DNA of 64,000 bases from Pagrus major (taxonomy: Eukaryota > Chordata > Actinopteri > Spariformes > Sparidae), in NCBI RefSeq assembly GCF_040436345.1, contig NC_133224.1, positions 7,060,741 to 7,124,740 on the forward strand, given 5' to 3'. The translations under genes and the position numbers were made by a program. The first letter of the stretch is position 1; each line of letters begins with the position of its first letter. Positions 26,701 through 36,800 of the stretch are shown here, one piece after another. Under the pieces are notes generated by a model. It did not search any database and had not been told where the DNA came from. It saw only the letters and a program-made list of their open reading frames with translations.

Positions 26701-29611
26701 AAGATTATTATCCAAAAACTACTGTGCAGTCGGGTTCAAAATCATTAGTCCTCTGCACAGCAGTATAATTCAGTTGGGTACTGGTCAAACACAGGCAATG
26801 CCAAAGAATCTATATTGAATGAACGGCTATCTGCACACCAGAAAACTCAGCTCTGCACCAACTTCACACTTATTTGGTTTTCATTTAAACAACTGCGAAT
26901 ATTATATTTATATATTTGTTGAAAAAGTCATAAAACTCATTCATATAGTATCTACACAAGATCAAATGTCAGATTTTATTATGTAAAATAAATATGTGGG
27001 TGATCTATTTACATCATTGTACGCAAAGTCATTCTTAAGCTCCTCGACCAGCTGATCTCTGACTGAAACCTCGTATTCTTTGACTGTTTAACAGATAAAA
27101 ATATGATCCTGCTGAGTCCTGCCCGTCCTGTGACTGAGGGAGAGTCTGTTAGTCTGAGCTGCAAATTAAGAAGCCAAACATTTGACTCCACTGTGTTTTT
27201 CTATCACAATGAGAAACTGATTCAAAGTGACACCAGATGGGAGTTAAATATCTCTGCAGTGTCAAAGTCAGATGAAGGATTCTACAAGTGTCAACACTCA
27301 GGACGAGAGTCAGCACAGAGCTGGATGTCAGTTCAGCGTGAGTAGGATTAAAACAATTATTCCATTTTCTATATGTGAACTGTTTCTGTCTGAGAAAGAA
27401 GTTTAGCTGAATACTGAACCAAATTCAAAGTAGTTTTAGTTTCAGACACCTTCACCTGTTGGTTTCCGTTGACTCTGATTAAAGCACTTTGTAAATTCAG
27501 TTTTAGAAACATGTTCATTAATAGTTAATATTTACTATTTATTACAGCAGTGTCCAGGCCTGATAGCTCTCCATTTCCTGTACTGTTGGTTGTTGGGCTG
27601 GTTTGTGGACTCGTTCTTGTTATTCCTCTACTGGTGTTGTTTCGCTACAGAGCGTCCAAGGGTGAGACCTTCTTCTTCTATTATTATATGTTTTTTAATT
27701 ATTCAAATACACACACATACTCTGATCTCATGAGATAGAATAGCAGTATAACAATCATCTAACAACAAATGTCTTTTTCACAGATTCATGCTTTTTCAGG
27801 TAGGTGCAACACTCTCTCATCTCATTTTGAACATAACATCAACACATGTTTATGTTCCTATTTAAATGTATTGTATCTGATATGTGTTGTAGACCAGTCC
27901 AGTCTGAGAGCGCCAACGCAGATCGTGTGGACTACGAGAATGATCATTACTCTGCTCTTCTCCATGGTAAGCAGTTAAACTAATCTTTATTTTTTACATA
28001 TTATATTTTAAGTAATCTAAAAAAATCTTAGTTTGTTTAATAAGTATTGGAAACTAACCTTGGCTTGATATTTATTTCTCTGTAGGTGATGTTTGTCTCT
28101 ATGAAACAATCAGAGGCCGTCAAGAAGCTGAACATGGTACAGTTTATACCTTTTTATTTAACATGGAGCTGTTAGAAATATGAGACAATTTAATGTAACT
28201 GTAAATGACTTGTTGACAATCCTTGAGCATATTTATTTGTCTGAAATGACATATTTTAGACTGAGTTACACATCTAACAACAAATGTCTTTTTCACAGAT
28301 TCATGCTTTGTCAGGTAGGTGCAACACTCTCTCATCTCATTTTGAACATAACATCAACACATGTTTATGTTCCTATTTAAATGTATTGTATCTGATACGT
28401 GTTGTAGACCAGTCCAGCCGGAGAGCGCCAACGCAAATCGTGAGGACTACGAGAATGATCATTACTCCTCTCTTCTCCATGGTAAGCAGTTAAACTAATA
28501 TTATAAATCTAATCTTACATATTTATACAGTGGGGTCCAAAAGTCTGAGACCATTGAAATTCTCTGATATTGTCACGTAAACCAGGAAATAATCAGAAAG
28601 TGCTAAGAAAGTGTAAGTCTTCACTTCACAGAATCTGGATCAGTTGTATCCAAAGCACGATCAGACAGACTCAAAGTGGCCACACCATCAGAAGATCAAT
28701 AAATCAAGTTTGTTCTCTGAAAGATAGAAAAGCAACTTCATCACAGATTCAGAATTTGAAAAATACACACACAAGAATCCAATCAGGTGAAATCTGTCAA
28801 AGGAAAGCTGTCTTGTAGTTGTCTGGAGGACGATTAGCCATTCCTAAACCACTTCTTAGTTGGTGAAGCAAAAGACTGGAGGTGGGTTAAGAAATACCAG
28901 AATTCTTCAAAGAATCAACTTTTAACTCAAATTGTTCAGCTGATATTATCATCTGCAATAAAAAATATTATTATATACAAAACAAATGCAAAATAGAGTT
29001 GTTGCGTGGTCTCAGTCTTTTTGACTCTATAAACACATTTTAAATGATCAAAACAATCTGAGGTCTCACATGATTCATTTGTTGTTTACAGTTAAAGTGA
29101 TTAAATTAACCTTGACTTGATTTTCATTTCTCTGTAGGTGATGTTTGTGTCTATGACACAATCAGAGGCCGTCAAGAAGCTGAACATGGTACAGTTTATA
29201 CCTTTTTATTTAACATGGAGCTGTTAGAAGATGTCAGAGAGGGGGGAGAGAGAGGGGGAGGGAAAGAAAGAGGGGAAACAGGGTGAGATGAATAGGGGGG
29301 AGAGAGTGGAAGAGAAATAGGGGGAGAGGGAGAGAAAGAGAGAGGGGAGAGAAAGAGAGGGGGAGGGAGAGTAGGGGGAGGGAGAAAGCGAGAGATGGGG
29401 AGAGAGTGGAAGAGAAATATGGGGAGAGAAGGGAAGGAAAGAGAGAGGGAGTGAGGGGGAGGCAGAGATAAGGGGAGAGAAAGGGGGGAGGGGAGAAGAG
29501 AGAGGGGGAGAGAGAGAGAGAGGACAGAGTAAAATGTCACAAAGCATTTTTAATCCTGACATCAACCTCAATCTCTTTTTGTTGACTTTGCTTTTTCTTT
29601 CAGGTCAATAA
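20876..29611 (+). CDS. FCRL-like receptor gene C (5 Ig domains, doubled ITAM-like tail)
   Basis: Exons: 20876-20912 and 21193-21225 (signal, MGHILLCALGLF), Ig 24264-24527 (IV), 25015-25290 (V), 25426-25725 (VI), 25995-26261 (VII), 27095-27337 (VIII), transmembrane 27551-27661, cassette 1 27784-27799, 27893-27966, 28086-28136, cassette 2 28299-28314, 28408-28481, 29138-29188, stop exon 29604-29611. Frame of 606 aa; TM exon covers residues about 474-510. The tail carries two ITAM-like motifs: Y535-SAL-x7-Y546-ETI and Y582-SSL-x7-Y593-DTI. It lacks the separate AVYxxM/V exon of A and B. Intron 2 (about 3 kb) holds a complete Tc1-like transposon and intron IV-V holds a SINE; neither disrupts an exon. 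Same Ig order as gene A. Confidence 0.84.
22027..23634 (-). mobile_element. complete Tc1/mariner-type DNA transposon in gene C intron 2
   Basis: Inverted terminal repeats begin CAGTCATGGAAAAAATTATT at 22027 and end with its complement at 23634. The two ends match with one difference over about 66 bp and similarity continues a little further. A TA dinucleotide flanks each end, as expected of Tc1 elements. The element lies inside a (TA)n tract, runs antisense to gene C and carries one intact transposase ORF. Confidence 0.93.
22325..23353 (-). CDS. Tc1-like transposase, intact
   Basis: Single-exon 342-aa ORF, full length for the Tc1 family. It begins MPKTKELCEATKAAILALLE, with a paired-type helix-turn-helix (SERQVAKKLKLSKTAVH) and a GHGRKR AT-hook/linker at residues about 58-63. 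The catalytic triad is visible: D in LFSDESNF, D in QQDNAPCHTA and E in NPVENLW, with exactly 34 residues between the last two, giving the DD34E signature. No stop or frameshift was seen. Cut-and-paste transposition at TA sites is the family function. Possibly still active, or recently inserted. Confidence 0.95.
   Translation of the reverse strand: MPKTKELCEATKAAILALLEIGMSERQVAKKLKLSKTAVHYNKKKQAEHGTTKLLPGHGRKRLSTPRDDRALVRSCVRNRRQTSRDLKNEWALSRNVTCSARTVRNRLVEAGLKSHRARKKPFINERHRKARLLFARDHKDWTVDDWAKVLFSDESNFELMPTPANLLVRRRPGEAYKPDCLAPTVKHGGGSVMIWGCFSMSGTGQMQLCEGRMNQVMYRATLENSLLPSAGKLFPASNDWIFQQDNAPCHTARSVKAWMENHNIRTMPWPAQSPDLNPVENLWKIIKLKIENHKPKNKANLFEFVQQEWAAVTAEQCQKLVESMPRRMASVIKNNGYAIKY
23635..23720. 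repeat. (TA)n microsatellite flanking the Tc1 element
   Basis: Almost pure TA dinucleotides; a shorter TA tract lies on the left side of the transposon (about 22011-22026), so the element inserted into a TA microsatellite. Confidence 0.9.
24607..24937 (+). mobile_element. tRNA-derived SINE in gene C intron IV-V
   Basis: The 5' end has RNA polymerase III promoter boxes: A box TAGCTCAGTGG at about 24619-24629 and B box GGTTCGAACCC at about 24663-24673. A non-tRNA body and an AACTG/CTGAA repeat tail follow. The element is bounded by a perfect 12-bp direct repeat, GAAGATATTATG, at 24595-24606 and 24938-24949, the target site duplication. Absent from the same intron of A, B, D and E. Confidence 0.88.
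28528..29030. mobile_element. decayed Tc1-type MITE in gene C tail intron
   Basis: Left end CAGTGGGGTCCAAAAGTCTG and right end containing TGGTCTCAGTCTTTTTGACT form imperfect inverted repeats next to TA. There is no transposase ORF. Related copies lie at the same intron in D (38478-39012) and E (48428-48990). Confidence 0.65.
29230..29528. repeat. purine-rich (GA)n/(GGGAGA)n low-complexity tract, gene C last intron
   Basis: About 300 bp of nearly pure purine on the plus strand, directly upstream of the stop exon. A shorter version is at 39220-39368 in gene D and none is present in gene E. Serine/proline/leucine ORFs on its reverse strand are artefacts. Confidence 0.85.
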
Positions 29612-30837
29612 AGAAATCTGTATCAACTGAACCAATGGAACGGACGACAACATGAAAAACTACATCTGTGTACTTTCACAGCTTTCATGTGATCACTGTG
29701 TGCAGCTGTGCTGTCCAAATAACAAACAGTATTTGGTAAAGTGAATCTAACAGCAGGTCATTTAAAATGAATGTATCATATGGTTTTAATCTTCTGTTGT
29801 ATTTGGTATAAAGAGTTTAGATTATCGCATTTAATAATTGAAATGTTTTGTTGTTTACGTCCGGTATGTTCTGACACCTTTGTTGTTGTTGTTTGTTGTT
29901 GCAAAGAACAAATATTATGTGTCGACACTCGGTACGAGGTGATTGTGCAACTTTAAAGTCAGCATCTTTTGTAGTTTTTGATTAAAAAGAGTTAAACATT
30001 TATATCATTTAATGTATTTTATGTGAAAAAAAAAAATCCTGTTACACAAACAAGCTTTTTTCTGTCATTTTAAAAATAGCTTGATGTTCTCTATATTTTA
30101 TGTTTTCTTTTATATAAATGTATATTTTTAAAAGGTCGTTGACCATTTTTTGCATCAATAAACTTTTTCCAGCAATAAGCTGTCAGCAGTGTTCCTCATA
30201 GATTTAGAGGGGGAAAAAGGAATATAACTGTAGTTACTTCAGTTTACATTTTTTAAAAATGACTTGACATGTATTATACATATATCATTATCATTGAATC
30301 ATTACCATTTCTAAGTGCCCTCTCCTAAACTATTACATCACCCCAATTGTTATGACTCTTAGAGCGATAAGAAGGCAACAACACGTTTGTACTTCAGGTA
30401 TTCTTTGTTGAACAGATGAAAGAAAATCGACCACCAAATAAAGTTCTGACCTCATTTTATATTAAATTCAGTTTAGAGAGTATGAAGCACACACGTACAG
30501 GATGTACAGGCCTACACAGTATAATCATACAACAACAGAACATGCACAAATGAACACAATGAAATGTTAGTATATGATATGATTAGATGTAATGGTCTCA
30601 TGTTTCGTGGACGTGTTATAATGACTGATTCTTGATGTCATTTTTTATTGTTAGGGACCAGTCAGCTTTGTACAAGAAATGATTTCATATATCTCTGCAG
30701 TGGAGGAGGTGGCAACATGTCACAGTATGCAGCGGTCAAAGTCACAAGTGTAGTAACTTCTCTATTTGCTGCATTTTTATTGCTGCAAAGAACATTTTCC
30801 CACACACAAAGCGACAGTGTCTTTGCTGGACGTGAGG
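29612..30837. other. gene C 3'UTR and gene C-D intergenic region
   Basis: 3'UTR inferred to end after AATAAA at 30157-30162. From about 30196 the sequence is a near copy of the E upstream region from about 40035. The Ets-like core of gene A is altered to GGAGGT here (about 30704-30709). No exon seen. Confidence 0.6.
30157..30162 (+). terminator. polyadenylation signal, gene C
   Basis: AATAAA in the context GCATCAATAAACTTTTTCC, 546 bp after the stop codon. Confidence 0.65.
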
Positions 30838-33800
30838 ATGGAGCGCACTTTGCTCGATGTGCTCGGGTTTTTCTGTGAGTACATCTCTGACTTTCTCATG
30901 CTGTGACTTTCAGTGGCAGACTCATGTTTTTCATCAACATGGTCATTTTGTACACATGATCTCTGTTGCTGATTTGACTTTTGCACAATCTATGTACAGT
31001 ATATAGTCTAAGATAATGTAATGAATAGTTTTTGTGATTTCATTTATGGGTCATTTTACTTTATATACTGTATTCCATCTTCAAGAGTTTCTCTTACTTG
31101 TTTCCTCTCTCTGTAGCTCTGCAGTAGAATATCATCACAGAAATGTGTGATGCTGTTGATTGATAAGAAGTTGTTGTCACTGATGAAACTCCAGCTGGAT
31201 TTTAAATGCTTATGATTATTGTCTAATCAAGTTTTAATCTTTATTTTAGTGCTGAATACACTCCTCTACGGACATGCTGAAGGTGACCAACTGTCTTTGC
31301 TTCTGCTTTTTATATATTTAGTCATTGATTCATACCGTATCATCTACTGTATCACTCCTGATCACTTCCTGTTTTTCTTTTTCTTTTTTTCCACGTATCA
31401 TAATGACATGTTTCAATATAAATTAATGTCTAGATTAGTGCCCAGTGTTTGGGAAGATACAAGCTACAAATTATTGGACATGGAGAGAAGTTGAGGTACA
31501 GCAAAGATCCCCTCGGGAGAAATCTAGTTTGGTTCAGTCAAGCTAAAAAAGATACCGAACAGAACAAGTACACGTGATATTAAATCATGGCAGAAGAGAA
31601 AACAAGAAGTCACATGCCAGCACAACATGCATCTTGAGTTTAATCCTGAAACTTATTCACTGGTCATACATAAACACTTACTGATATGTTGCAATGGCTG
31701 CCACACAGAGATGCAGGAAGTGAGTCACAGTTGGCCGTACTGAGGAATCAGTCTGTGTAATGACTTCAGAGTAAATGGTGGGCGACATTCATGTCTTGTA
31801 TTAGTTTGAATGAAAACTTGAACACCAACATATTATAGGTCAAAGTGGCCACATCAACTACACTCAACAACAGCAAGAAGACGAAGAGGGAGGGGAAACC
31901 CCCCAGTCTCCCTTATAAGATTGCTCAATTTTGTGAGTTGTTGAGTCAGGAGAAACTTTATAAACTTTGTGATTCGCTGTTTCTGACAAATTCTTGACTA
32001 TTTAGGCCTTCTTGTAAATTCATCATATAATATAGCCTCTCTTTAAGGGGTGCTGGAGCCCCCTTAGCACCCCTAGTTCCTGCATTTTTAATTATTATTA
32101 AAAACAGTCAGAGAAAGAAAATCAGAAAGAATCCAAAGAACAGGTCACAAAATATTCAACGAACAAACACTCACTAGCTTCTGATGAGTTTCTAATGTGC
32201 GTGCTTTCAGAGATTGAACAACCATCAATATTAAGACAAAGACTGTCAGAGAAGTACTTGTAGTTATTAGGCTTAATCACCAGCAAATCAGTCTTAGCAG
32301 TATTAAGCATGAGAAAGTTTTGACTCATCCAGATCTTGATTCGGCTTACACATGTTTCCAGATTTTGTATTTGAGAGGGGTCATTAGGCTGTAGTGGGAT
32401 GTATAGCTGTGTGTCATCAGCATAGAAATGGAACTGTATACCATATTCGGCAATTATCCTACCCAGAGGGAGCATGTAAATACAAAACAGCAGAGGCCCC
32501 AGGACAGACCCCTGGGGCACACCAGTGGTAACTGTAGAACATTCTGACAAAGAGTTATTGAAACTAACACATTGGGTTCTACTAGATAAGTAGGACTGGA
32601 ACCATGAGAGCGCCAGCCCGTGAATACCAACGTAATGCTCCAGTCGGTGTAGAAGCACACAATGATCTACGGTATCGAAGGCCGAACTTAAGTCAAGAAT
32701 TAAAAGTACGGAGGCTGATCCAGAGTCAGCAGTGACAAGTAGGTCATTAACTACTCTAGTTAGGGCAGTCTCAGTAGAGTGGCAGGAGCGGAAACCAGAC
32801 TGAAAATTGTCAAAGAGATTATTGGTAGAAAGGTGGACAGTCAGTTGATCAGCAACAATTCTCTCAAGTATTTTAGATAAGAAAGGGAGAGTGGAGACAG
32901 GTCGATAATTGGCAAGAACCAGTGGATCGCTATTGGGTTTCTTGAGGAGTGGTTTAATGATAGCAGATTTATAGGTTAAGGGGACACACCCCTCAGAGAG
33001 GGAAGTGTTCAAGATGGCACGTATAGGGGCATTCAGAATAGGAAGGAGTTCCTTAAGGAGGTCAGAAGGGATGGGATCTAGTGAACACGTTGTTGGCTTT
33101 GAGGCGGCAACCATTGAGGCCAAGGCCTCAGCAGAAATGGGTTTGAACTGAGAGAGTGAGCTCGTGGACCAGGACACAGAGCACTGGCTGGACACGGTGC
33201 TAGAGAGCTGTTGGCTAATGATATTGTTCCTTATTTGGGAGATTTTATCAGTGAAAAAATCTAGAAAATCATTAGCTGTGAAAGAAGAGCTCAGAACCGG
33301 TGAAGAGTGTGTAAGCCTGGCCACAGTATTAAACAGGACCCGATGATTGTTCTTATTGGTTTCGATCAAATTGGAGAAATAAGAAGATCTGGCAGCAGAA
33401 AGTGCATGTTTGTAATGTTTAAAGCTAAGAGTTCAGGCAAGGCGAGAGGACTCTGATTTACAGGTGCGCCATCTGTCTTCAAGTTTACGACAAGCCCGTT
33501 TTAAAGAGCGAGTGAGGTCGGAGAACCAAGGTGCAGATTTAGTTCGAGTGCCTCTACTAGTTCTGAGAGGAGCAAAGGACTCAAGCGATTCTGACAGTGC
33601 ACTGTTTAGGCCATCTGTAAGGTTGTTGACAGACATGGACGTGTTGGAAAGTGACTCAAGTTTATCGGGCAAATGATCAGCTAGAAGGGACTTAATATGG
33701 TTGTTAATGAAACGAAAAGAATGAGGGTTAGATTCAGAGCGAATAGTCTGTGCATGCGTGAGAAGGTTAAAAAAGACACAAGAGTGATCCGAGACCGGGA

Positions 33801-36800
33801 CCTGAAAAATAGAAGGGAGGCCAGTGGTAATATCCTGGCCTCCCCGTATTATAGCAGAAACTCATTATGTTTAATCTCTATCATTTTGAATCCTGTGTAT
33901 TTTATTTTTATGTCAACAGTTTCCAACAGGACCACTTTGACCCTTCAACCCAACTGGCCTCAGATATTCAGTGGTGAGACAATCACCCTCAGATGTGATA
34001 TCAAAGATGGAGGAAACACTGAGTGGATGTATGAATGGTCACCAGACAACTTGAACACACCACCAACACACAATGAATACAGGATTATCAGTGCTACTGA
34101 GGCTCACAGTGGAGAACACAGGTGTAAAGGAAGAAGAGACTCATATTCCTCAACAGAGTGGAGTGACGCCATCGAATTGACAGTATCATGTAAGTTGGAC
34201 TATCTGTCATTCATACTGAAAATTTTATGTTTTGTTTTCATTAATCTAAATTAAACAGCAGGAAACATTTCTCTCCAACAATAATGAAGTCTCTTAAATG
34301 AGGAGGAAATTCTTTTAGCATTGGAACAAAATAACTGAAAAGCAGCCAGTAATCAGAGTACTGCATCTTTTGAAATATAACCACTAACAGGCAAATGTAC
34401 AGGAATGAACAAAGACTATCAAGTAACTTATAGGATGGGCCAACGGTGCTGCAAAATTCAGTTTGTTTGTTGCAAATTCTGTGAATTGTTTTCCTGGATG
34501 GTGATAGTAGAGATACAGACAGGACACAGAAAAAGACAGAGGGGTGTGACATGCAACAGAGGTGCTCTGTACAACTAAGTTTTAGTCTGAACATTCAAGT
34601 ATTTCTTACCCGTGAGGGTTACACTGGTCAATCTGAACTAAATCCCAGTGACATTAATTTCCTTGTTTATGTCTTTGTTCTAAATCAAACAGCAAACAGA
34701 CCAAAGGCTGAACTGAGGGCTGATGACAGAGATATTCCTGTAGGGGGCAGTGTCACCCTGACCTGCTCTGTGAACCCATCAGCTGGTTGGAAATACTTCT
34801 GGTACAGAGGAGAGAAAACATCTGAACATCTGACCACTCAACTCTCAGCTGGACAAATCAGAGTCTCAGAGGAAGGAGTCTACTGGTGCAGAGGAGGAAG
34901 AGGAGAGCCAGTTTACTACACAGAGTACAGTGATCCAATCACTATCAACAAAAAGGGTGAGTTTAACATTTGTTTTTTAGACAGAATAAAAATATATGTT
35001 TTATTTATTGATTGAAAAACATTGTATGTTTGATGAAGATTTAACTCTTTGTCATTTTTGTTTCCTCACTGTGAATTCTTGAACATGAACAGTTCACAAC
35101 AAGGCTGTTGTGACTCTGCAGCCAAACTGGTCTGAAATATACAGAGGAGAGACGATCACTCTCAGATGTGAGATCAAAGATGGAGGAGACACTGAGTGGG
35201 AGTATGAATGGAAAACGACCAGCTCAGAAAAACCTTCAAGTAAAAAAGAACTTATATTTAAGACTGAATCCCACAGTGGAGACTACAGGTGTAAGGGCAG
35301 AAACAAAAGTGAAAAGTCCTCAACAGATTGGAGTGATCCCTTCAAACTGACAGTATCAGACAGTAAGTCACATCATAAAAGGCTGTTTTGGTTTATATAT
35401 ATTATAAATGCATATCCTCAGGTTTGTATGTACTGATTGTGCAGCTTGTATTTGATTTATTATTAATACATGTTTTCATTTCAAAAAATCATTTTCCAGC
35501 ACCACCCCGGCCTGTCCTCACTGTGTCTCCATCATGGCTGAGTGCTGGAGCCTCAGTAACTCTGACCTGCAGTGTTAAAGATCAATCTGCAGGATGGAGG
35601 TTCTACTGGTATAAGACTGTTCCTGATCAAGCAAACAACTCCTACAGCTATGAGCTGCTACCTGGCAGCAGCAGTGGGACTGAACAGGATTCCTACATTG
35701 TTCATGGACAGACACACACAGCAGGATATGTGTGCAGAGCTGGAAGAGGAGATCCAGTGTTGTACACTGATTACAGTAAACCTAAGTTTGTCTGGTCTGC
35801 AGGTCAGTTTGTTTCATGTTATATCATCAGCTCTGTGTATCTATTTTCTGTATGTAATGAAAATAAAGTAACTAACTTGGAGGTTGACAAATAATTGTCA
35901 ATAATAATAACCATAATAATGTGTATAAAGATAAAAATTATAATTTCACCAAAACTTGTACTAATCCTAAGAAAAGAAAAAAAATAAAGCAAATGAATAT
36001 TTGAATTGTGGAGTTTATAATCTGAAGATCTCTGTGCTCTGTTTGACCTCTTATCACATGTTGTTTTTCAGATTTTCACTCATCAGCGTCTCTCACAGTG
36101 AGTCCTGACAGAGCTCAACACTTCACCTATGACTCTGTCTCACTGAGCTGTGAGGGAAACTCTACTAAGTGGAGAGTGAAGAGGTTAATTGAGGGCCGCG
36201 ACCTGTCATACTGCTCTGACTGGGGGACAATGTATGGATCAACATGCAAACTAAACACTTACAGGCACAGTGATGCAGTGTACTGGTGTGAGTCTGCATC
36301 AGGAGAGTTCAGCAATGCAGTCAACATCTCTATACAGTGTATGATTTCATTATATTTGTTTTTTCTTTTGATAAATTATTTTGCACATCCCGTTAGGTAT
36401 TTCAACATATATTAGATGTTGTTCACACTGAGGAGTACAGTACACTGGCATTTTAAGAGTTAGTCCAGTCCTTTACTATATGTTATCTTCAGTAACTATA
36501 GGTGACCAGGATTGATCGAAATAATGTTTTCTACTCACTGTAGATTGACTTAAATAGGTTCAGCTTCATTATAATGATTCAATCTTATTTTTTGTCATTT
36601 GTAGACACTATCCACATTCAGCAGCATCTGAGCACACAAAACAAGTTACACCAAAACCTTTGAAAAAATGTCTCCTATCTTTCAAAGTAATATTTTTAAC
36701 AAAACAAACAAAAAGGTTTATATTTATACGATTGATTCATGGAGCTGTCTGTGACAAGATTATTATCCAAAAACTACTGTGCAGTCGGGTTGAAAATCAT

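Noticed and set aside
29196-29571. Overlapping serine/proline/leucine-rich ORFs on the minus strand
   Set aside because: They are translations of a polypurine low-complexity tract in an intron.
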